Shown here one piece after another: positions 6,201-9,074 of a stretch of DNA of 9,074 nucleotides. A program made the translations under genes and the position numbers. Below the pieces are notes generated by a model, which had not been told where the DNA came from, searched no databases, and saw nothing but the letters and a program-made list of their open reading frames with translations. Positions within the stretch are counted from its first letter, which is position 1, and every line of letters starts with the position of its first letter. Origin of the DNA: an uncultured Victivallales bacterium (GTDB lineage: Bacteria; Verrucomicrobiota; Lentisphaeria; Oligosphaerales; JAFGRS01); assembly GCA_903834675.1 (NCBI GenBank), contig CAILKC010000587.1:1-9074 (forward strand). The letters are read 5' to 3'.

Positions 6201-7078
6201 TAGGGGTCGTGAGCCGTGCCAAGGCAGTAGGTGAACTGCTTGGTGAGGGCAACCGAGAAGCGCAGTTCATCGAGGCGCCGGGGATCCTCGATCTTGCGAC
6301 CGCGGGCATCGAGGACCTCGATGCAGTCGGCGACCTGGCCAGAGTCGGTGGTGCTGATGGTCACGCGTTCGATCGTGACAGCGCGCAGGGCCAGGGCATT
6401 CGAGAGCGCATAGAGGAAGAAGGGCGTGTCCTGGGAACGGACGAGCAACCGGGTAAAGCGGCCCTCGTTCTGGACCTCGAATTCGACCGGGTAGAGCAGG
6501 GCATCGCCCGGGGCGGTCAGGGTGGCCATGCGTCGTGCCACCTGTTCGTACACCAGGTGCCGGGCCCGTACCGCTTCCTCGGCACGGTGGGTTTCCAGGA
6601 GTCGGACGACCGCCACAAGCGGTTCGCGCAGAGGCTCGGGCCAGGCACTGGTGCTAGCGGCCCCCTCGCAGCGGCAGCGGAAGTGGTCGATGATGTGACG
6701 GCGGGGGGCCTTCATCTCGGCGCGGGGTATGCGGCGAGCCGGTCGCGGCGCGGCCTCGAGCGCCGGCACGGACGTGAAGACGTCCCCGGCGACAATGTTC
6801 AGCCCCGCGGCTCCCAGCAGGCCGGAGATCAGGGAGAACAGGGCTGGATAGTCAAACGCCAGCACCGTGCAAGCGAGCAGGCCCTCCGGGCCGGGTTCGG
6901 TCAGCACTTCCACGGGCTGCGCCGGAGTGAGGGCCGCCAGCACGGTGCGGTGCCGAGCCGCCTGGGCGACCGTGAAGACGTCCGCGTAGCGCTCACCCCA
7001 CTGTCGCAGGTAGCGTTCGCTCTCGGCTAGCGACAGTCCGCCGCAGGCCGCCGCCAGTTGTTCTGCCGTGAAAGCCAT
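3296..7078 (-). CDS. glnE: Bifunctional glutamine synthetase adenylyltransferase/adenylyl-removing enzyme with N-terminal ACT-like domains
   Basis: A 1260-residue GlnE; the family is usually near 950. GlnE adds AMP to glutamine synthetase and removes it, setting its activity to nitrogen status. Residues about 290-1260 match the standard two-half plan, each half a helical region, a nucleotidyltransferase and a helical bundle. Half 1 has GLGKLGG (461-467), SDIE (Asp475, Glu477) and DLRLRPYG (Asp522). Half 2 has FGKCGGRELNYSSDLD (Asp991, Asp993), DFRLRPYG (Asp1036), GPGGIRDAEF and RQTHSLP (1201-1207). The extra about 290 N-terminal residues contain two stretches resembling the ACT domains of the uridylyltransferase GlnD (about 56-105 and 205-275). 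The first metal-binding motif is D-x-E, not D-x-D. The start ATG (7078 on the minus strand) has no strong Shine-Dalgarno but nothing better exists. The C-terminus ends in PPPP. It is monocistronic, convergent with the pseudopilin gene and divergent from the deacetylase gene. The function call is firm; the ACT assignment is by eye. Confidence 0.93.
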   Translation of the reverse strand: MAFTAEQLAAACGGLSLAESERYLRQWGERYADVFTVAQAARHRTVLAALTPAQPVEVLTEPGPEGLLACTVLAFDYPALFSLISGLLGAAGLNIVAGDVFTSVPALEAAPRPARRIPRAEMKAPRRHIIDHFRCRCEGAASTSAWPEPLREPLVAVVRLLETHRAEEAVRARHLVYEQVARRMATLTAPGDALLYPVEFEVQNEGRFTRLLVRSQDTPFFLYALSNALALRAVTIERVTISTTDSGQVADCIEVLDARGRKIEDPRRLDELRFSVALTKQFTYCLGTAHDPYAALTRFEQLTEEIAHNPDRGRWLDQFARPASLQDLARILGASDFLWEDFIRAQYETLLPLLQERAGQTPLDGSMDGLRQRLEQALQEPSSYEGQRAALNAWKDREIFLIDLHHILADDPDVRRLAEPLTRVAELVVGAALTLVDRHLSARYGTPRTVGGLPTACAICGLGKLGGVALGYASDIELLLVYADNGHTEGPESITNAEYFDRLVQEIAGFVIAKREGVFQIDLRLRPYGKAGPLACSLDNFCRYYGPGGAALSFERLALVRLRALAGDPDLGKRIERLRHQFVYESASISVPELQDLRDRQVAEKTSGSRPNAKLSPGALVDLEYCVQMLQIQHGGVHPDLRTPRIHEALEALSRAGLLEQEESRRLTRAYYFLRRLINALRMLRGNALDLFLPDPGTIEYRHLARRMGYNGRQELDVGRQLFADFETETAVVRRFVQEHFGRPASAGSGRGNVVDLLLDNAVQPQHAERILSRLGLRDTQRALTNLRLLAAARPQSEDFLRLAVLAGDVLHLTPDPDMALNNWQRFVEQLTDPAGHYTGLLLQPRRLDLLLGVLATSQFLADTLVRDPEVMEWATDQEVLNRDHGVPALDADLRHDLAAAGPLHEDRLNAVRRFRRRHILRIGIRDIFLKLPIRRITAELADLAETLLDWSALAAAQRLASTLPQPPPAEGFCILAFGKCGGRELNYSSDLDLVGIYQERTPAGEDDRRFYERVLEALRADLMGHTDEGFAYRVDFRLRPYGRAGGLAVSTRAAVSYYGSEAALWELQALLKARPVAGNRELGRELLGRLRAFLTAPHDPRQIAASVRHLRAKASHTHARPGRIDLKTGPGGIRDAEFLVQALQLAHAQRLPELLHPGTLEAIAALIETSILSRSEGEDLREGYTFLRRIEHFLQLLEDRQTHSLPEAPAQQDALARRVLGPGRDGGDLLAAVHRVTERTAALFDAGLRRLEASAPPPP

Positions 7079-7096
7079 GGACAGAGACTCTACACG

Positions 7097-7114
7097 GGCG
7101 TCCCGCCGGACGCC
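7097..7114 (-). promoter_or_regulatory. Hairpin in the glnE leader
   Basis: Perfect 7-bp inverted repeat GGCGTCC (7097-7103) / GGACGCC (7108-7114) with a 4-base loop. It lies 18 bases ahead of the glnE start codon and so would be in the 5' leader of the minus-strand mRNA. It could limit ribosome access or be an operator-like site. The role is inference, because short GC palindromes are frequent throughout this region. Confidence 0.3.
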
Positions 7115-7167
7115 AAGGCGTTAAGTTTCGACGATTCCGCCATAGGTCCCAAATCCGCGCCGCCCTA

Positions 7168-7300
7168 TGGAATGCGGTGGCAAGTCCGCCCCCCGGGCGA
7201 ACGCGACACCGCGTTGGCGGGCGCCTGTCGCCCGGGCTGTAGGTCCCAGCCAAAGCGGCGTCGGCGACTCGCTGCCGCGAGTCTCTGCCACCGCAGTCCA
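7168..7300. repeat. Inverted pair of about 50-bp palindromic modules (third locus)
   Basis: The left module (7168-7218) runs from TGGAATGCGGTGGC to GCGTTGGC with core hairpin CGCCC-CCC-GGGCG. The right module (7249-7300) runs from GCCAAAGCGGCGTC to ACCGCAGTCCA with core hairpin GACTCGC-TGCC-GCGAGTC. The reverse complement of the right module aligns with the left one at both ends, so together they form a large imperfect palindrome. A GGGCG-CCTGT-CGCCC hairpin lies between them (7219-7233). The same module ends occur in copies A and B, there with the order of the two modules reversed. Confidence 0.75.
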
Positions 7301-7312
7301 CAAGGTTTGCCT

Positions 7313-7365
7313 GCCGCCCCGAAGGGGCACAATCCGTCAGCCCAGGGCAGCGCCTTGGGTACCGG
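7313..7365 (-). repeat. REP-like palindromic element, minus-strand copy
   Basis: Read on the minus strand it is TACCCAAGGCGCTGCCCTGG then GCTGACGGATTGTGCCCCTTCGGGGC in two parts. That is a stem CCCAAGGC-GCT-GCCCTGGG with one mismatched pair, a short linker, then the hairpin GCCCC-TTC-GGGGC. It matches the plus-strand copy at 7481-7530, forming an inverted pair. Similar head-plus-tail hairpins are, from memory, common intergenic repeats in PVC genomes and resemble REP/BIME elements. No REP-associated transposase lies in the window. Confidence 0.65.
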
Positions 7366-7480
7366 CCCCCCCGCGGATTGCCGGCTGAAGGCCGGCGATA
7401 AAGCTGCAGGGACTGGCCCGTGGTCTGGACTTCCTGAGCTTCTCCCACCCCGTCAGGGTGGAAAACTTTGCGGGTTGATG
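7366..7480. other. Hairpin-rich spacer between the two REP-like copies
   Basis: This stretch separates the inverted REP-like copies and contains two further hairpins: GCCGGC-TGAAG-GCCGGC (near 7379-7395) and CACCC-CGTCA-GGGTG (near 7446-7460). I see no coding region or clear promoter. The copies and this spacer together look like one composite element of about 220 bp. Confidence 0.45.
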
Positions 7481-7530
7481 CTAACCCAGGGCGCTGCCCT
7501 GGGCTGGCGAATGTCAGCCCTTCAGGCTTG
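7481..7530 (+). repeat. REP-like palindromic element, plus-strand copy
   Basis: TAACCCAGGGCGCTGCCCTG continues into GGCTGGCGAATG and then AGCC-CTTCA-GGCT. The stem CCCAGGGC-GCT-GCCCTGGG is perfect at 8 bp. It aligns with the reverse complement of 7313-7365 through the stem, the GGCTGRCGRAT linker and the tail hairpin. Confidence 0.65.
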
Positions 7531-7549
7531 GGGTTGAATACCACGAGGC

Positions 7550-7600
7550 GTCGCGAACGGAGTCGCGACCTACGTTGAGACGGCCGCCACCGGGCGGCCG
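7550..7600. repeat. Two GC-rich palindromes upstream of the deacetylase gene
   Basis: GTCGCG-AACGGAGT-CGCGAC (7550-7569) can fold as a hairpin and also contains a GTCGCGA direct repeat. CGGCCGCC-ACCG-GGCGGCCG (7581-7600) is a perfect 8-bp stem with a 4-base loop and no following T-run on either strand, so it is not an ordinary terminator. They are most likely further intergenic repeat units; a regulatory role is not excluded. Confidence 0.45.
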
Positions 7601-7614
7601 AAGCCAACCGGACC

Positions 7615-7633
7615 GCCCCCGCCCCCGCCCCCG
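7615..7633 (-). other. (GCCCCC)3 microrepeat with G-quadruplex potential on the minus strand
   Basis: Three perfect copies of GCCCCC followed by G. The minus strand reads three runs of five G separated by single C, with GG following, which fits a G-quadruplex. It lies about 100 bases before the deacetylase start, in the stretch where its promoter would be expected; I see no convincing -35/-10 pair there. Confidence 0.4.
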
Positions 7634-7733
7634 ATTTCTTCACCGCTTCTGAGGCATTACGGCGTGGGAGAGTAGAGTAGAGGTGATGGCGCTTCTGACG
7701 GACTGGGCCGCGGCGCCGGGGGGCTGTAGAGCT

Positions 7734-8828
7734 ATGGATACGAGGACCAAGCAGAGCGGGCCGACGCAGCGGGACCAGGGTGGCGCCCTGCGCCCGTCGG
7801 CGCTGCTGGCGCTCGCCGCCCTCAGCCTGGGCGTGGGGAGTAGCGCCCAGGAGGTGGGGCAGGACCCGCGGTCGGCCAGCCCTGAGCCACGGACGGCATT
7901 CGTTTCGAGCCCCCTCTACCGGCAGCACGATACCGGCCCGTACCACCCCGAGCGGGCCGCTCGCCTGGAGGCCATCGAGGACCGGCTGCGGGAGCGCGGC
8001 CTGACGGCGAGGTTGCTGGCTCTGACGCCGGCCCCGGCCGCGCTCGAGTGGGTCACCACAATCCACCGTGCCGAGTATGTCGAACGGGTTCGGCGGCTGT
8101 GCGCCGCCGCTGCGCCCTGCATTGATACCCCCGATGTGCCGGTCGGCAAGGAATCTTATGCCGTGGCCCTGCTGGCGGCGGGTGGGGTGCTGACGGGCGT
8201 GGATGCCGTGGCCACGGGCCAGGCGCGGAACGCCTTCTGTGCCGTGCGCCCGCCGGGGCACCATGCGCTGCGGGACCAGGCCATGGGCTTCTGCCTCTTC
8301 AACAACGTCGCCATTGCCGCGCGCTATGCCCAGGGCAGACACAAGCTCGGCAAGATCCTCATTGTCGACTGGGACGCGCACCATGGGAATGGCACCCAGG
8401 CGGCGTTCTATGACGATCCGACGGTGCTCTACTTCTCGGCGCACCGGGACCCATTTTACCCCGGCACGGGAAAAGCGGCCGAGCGCGGGGAAGGCAAGGG
8501 CCTGTCATACACCCTCAACGTGCCGCTGCCGGCCGGCTCCGGCGATGCGGTGTACTGCCAGGCATTCACCGAGACGCTGGCGCCCGCGGCGCTGGCTTTC
8601 CAGCCGGACCTGATCCTGGTCTCGGCGGGATTCGACGCGCATCAAGACGACCCGCTGGGTGGGATGAGGCTGACGCCGGACGGCTACGCCGCCCTCACCC
8701 GGATCGTCAAGGACCTCGCCGCGCGCTGCTGCGGCGGGCGCCTAGTGGCGGTGCTTGAAGGTGGCTACGGCCTGGAAGGCCTGGCCGACTCGGTCGAGGC
8801 CGTGGTCCGGGTGCTGCTGGAGCCGTAG
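7734..8828 (+). CDS. Histone deacetylase family (class II-like) zinc amidohydrolase, possibly exported
   Basis: A 364-residue protein of the arginase/deacetylase fold, hydrolysing an acetyl-amide, either acetyl-lysine or an acetylated small molecule such as a polyamine or acetoin-pathway target. All catalytic features are visible, numbered from ATG 7734: the PPGHH pair (His176, His177), DWDAHHGNG with zinc ligands Asp214 and His216, SAGFDAHQDDPLGG with zinc ligand Asp301, and LEGGYG with Tyr345. The GFDAH...DPLGG and LEGGY forms are class II-like. The core begins near RTAFVSSPLY (residue 54). Before it lies SALLALAALSLGVGSSAQ, which looks like a signal peptide with possible cleavage after SSA, unusual for this family. 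The start is uncertain: in-frame GTG 7683 and ATG 7686 would add 16-17 residues before the hydrophobic stretch, and none has a strong ribosome site. It is divergent from glnE and monocistronic. The substrate is unknown. Confidence 0.88.
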   Translation: MDTRTKQSGPTQRDQGGALRPSALLALAALSLGVGSSAQEVGQDPRSASPEPRTAFVSSPLYRQHDTGPYHPERAARLEAIEDRLRERGLTARLLALTPAPAALEWVTTIHRAEYVERVRRLCAAAAPCIDTPDVPVGKESYAVALLAAGGVLTGVDAVATGQARNAFCAVRPPGHHALRDQAMGFCLFNNVAIAARYAQGRHKLGKILIVDWDAHHGNGTQAAFYDDPTVLYFSAHRDPFYPGTGKAAERGEGKGLSYTLNVPLPAGSGDAVYCQAFTETLAPAALAFQPDLILVSAGFDAHQDDPLGGMRLTPDGYAALTRIVKDLAARCCGGRLVAVLEGGYGLEGLADSVEAVVRVLLEP

Positions 8829-8831
8829 GGT

Positions 8832-8864
8832 GAGGGCTCAGACGCGAACCCTCCGTTTCTTTTT
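8832..8864 (+). terminator. Probable intrinsic terminator of the deacetylase gene
   Basis: GAGGG (8832-8836) can pair with CCCTC (8849-8853), or AGGGT (8827-8831) with ACCCT (8848-8852), followed by TTTCTTTTT (8856-8864). The stem is short with a long loop, so the call rests on position just after the stop codon and on the U-tract. The U-tract and the bases after it are the same as at the terminator at 2045-2077. Confidence 0.5.
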
Positions 8865-8880
8865 CCGGGCGGTAGGCGTC

Positions 8881-9025
8881 CTGGAGCCGGCGGTCTCCGC
8901 CGTAATCCCCTGGAGCCGGCGGTCTCCGCCGTAATCCCCTGGAGCCGGCGGTCTCCGCCGTAATCCCCTGGAGCCGGCGGTCTCCGCCGTAATCCCCTGG
9001 AGCCGGCGGTCTCCGCCGTAATCCC
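8881..9025. repeat. Tandem array of five perfect 29-bp hairpin repeats
   Basis: Five identical units start at 8881, 8910, 8939, 8968 and 8997. Each unit is CTGGAGCC, then the hairpin CGGCGG-TCT-CCGCCG, then TAATCCC. The copies abut with no spacers, so this is not a CRISPR array. Absence of any mismatch implies recent expansion or homogenisation. On one strand each unit folds into a 6-bp stem. Confidence 0.92.
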
Positions 9026-9074
9026 CCCGGCCGTAACCTGAGGCAAGCCGTAATCCCCCAGACCGTAACCCGCC
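9026..9074. repeat. Degenerate tail of the 29-bp array
   Basis: CCGTAACC, CCGTAATCCC and CCGTAACCC recur here at intervals of about 20 bases, matching only the right end of the 29-bp unit. The hairpin and CTGGAGCC parts are missing. The array may continue or resume beyond the window. Confidence 0.5.

Noticed and set aside
7581..7600. Perfect 8-bp GC hairpin as a terminator
   Set aside because: No T-run follows on either strand, and no gene ends nearby.
6993..8444. A 483-codon minus-strand frame running from inside the deacetylase gene through the intergenic repeats
   Set aside because: It overlaps the catalytic core of the deacetylase gene and the start of glnE, its composition is Arg/Pro/Gly-rich, and no domain is recognisable.
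8881..9025. 29-bp perfect repeats as a CRISPR array
   Set aside because: The copies are directly joined with no spacers, and no cas gene is in the window.

Overview
The window is GC-rich, with tightly biased codon use and long antisense reading frames opposite real genes. It most likely comes from a member of the PVC superphylum (Verrucomicrobiota, Lentisphaerota or Kiritimatiellota) or a neighbouring lineage. The clues are two pseudopilins of the 'H-X9-DG' type, a GlnE with an unusual N-terminal extension, and intergenic spaces packed with GC-rich palindromic repeats. The taxonomic call is inference, since no rRNA or marker gene is present.

Layout: 1-172 is one copy of a compound palindromic repeat, cut by the window edge. 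282-947 (+) encodes a YceH/DUF480 protein with tandem winged helices. 1147-1812 (+) and 2582-3253 (+) are tandem paralogous H-X9-DG pseudopilins of about 90% identity. Each has a look-alike promoter and the same Shine-Dalgarno. Between them lie a second, inverted copy of the compound repeat, an intrinsic terminator and an array of four 57-bp hairpin repeats. 3296-7078 (-) encodes a 1260-residue GlnE (glutamine synthetase adenylyltransferase/adenylyl-removing enzyme) with two ACT-like domains at its N-terminus. 7079-7733 is a repeat-rich divergent intergenic region. 7734-8828 (+) encodes a zinc-dependent histone-deacetylase-family amidohydrolase with a possible export signal. It is followed by a terminator-like hairpin and five perfect 29-bp hairpin repeats up to the window end.

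The genes do not form one pathway: each is an independent unit separated by repeats. The two pseudopilins are probably substrates of a prepilin peptidase and type II secretion or type IV pilus-like machinery encoded elsewhere. GlnE tunes nitrogen assimilation, and its ACT-like extension suggests direct sensing of an amino acid. The strongest unexplained signals are (a) a family of about 50-bp modules with conserved ends and a changing internal hairpin, always found as inverted pairs (three loci, six modules); (b) two arrays of related hairpin units, each starting right after the U-tract of an intrinsic terminator and sharing a conserved leader; and (c) the ACT-GlnE architecture, with catalytic halves that look exchanged relative to E. 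coli. No complete new multi-gene system is evident.
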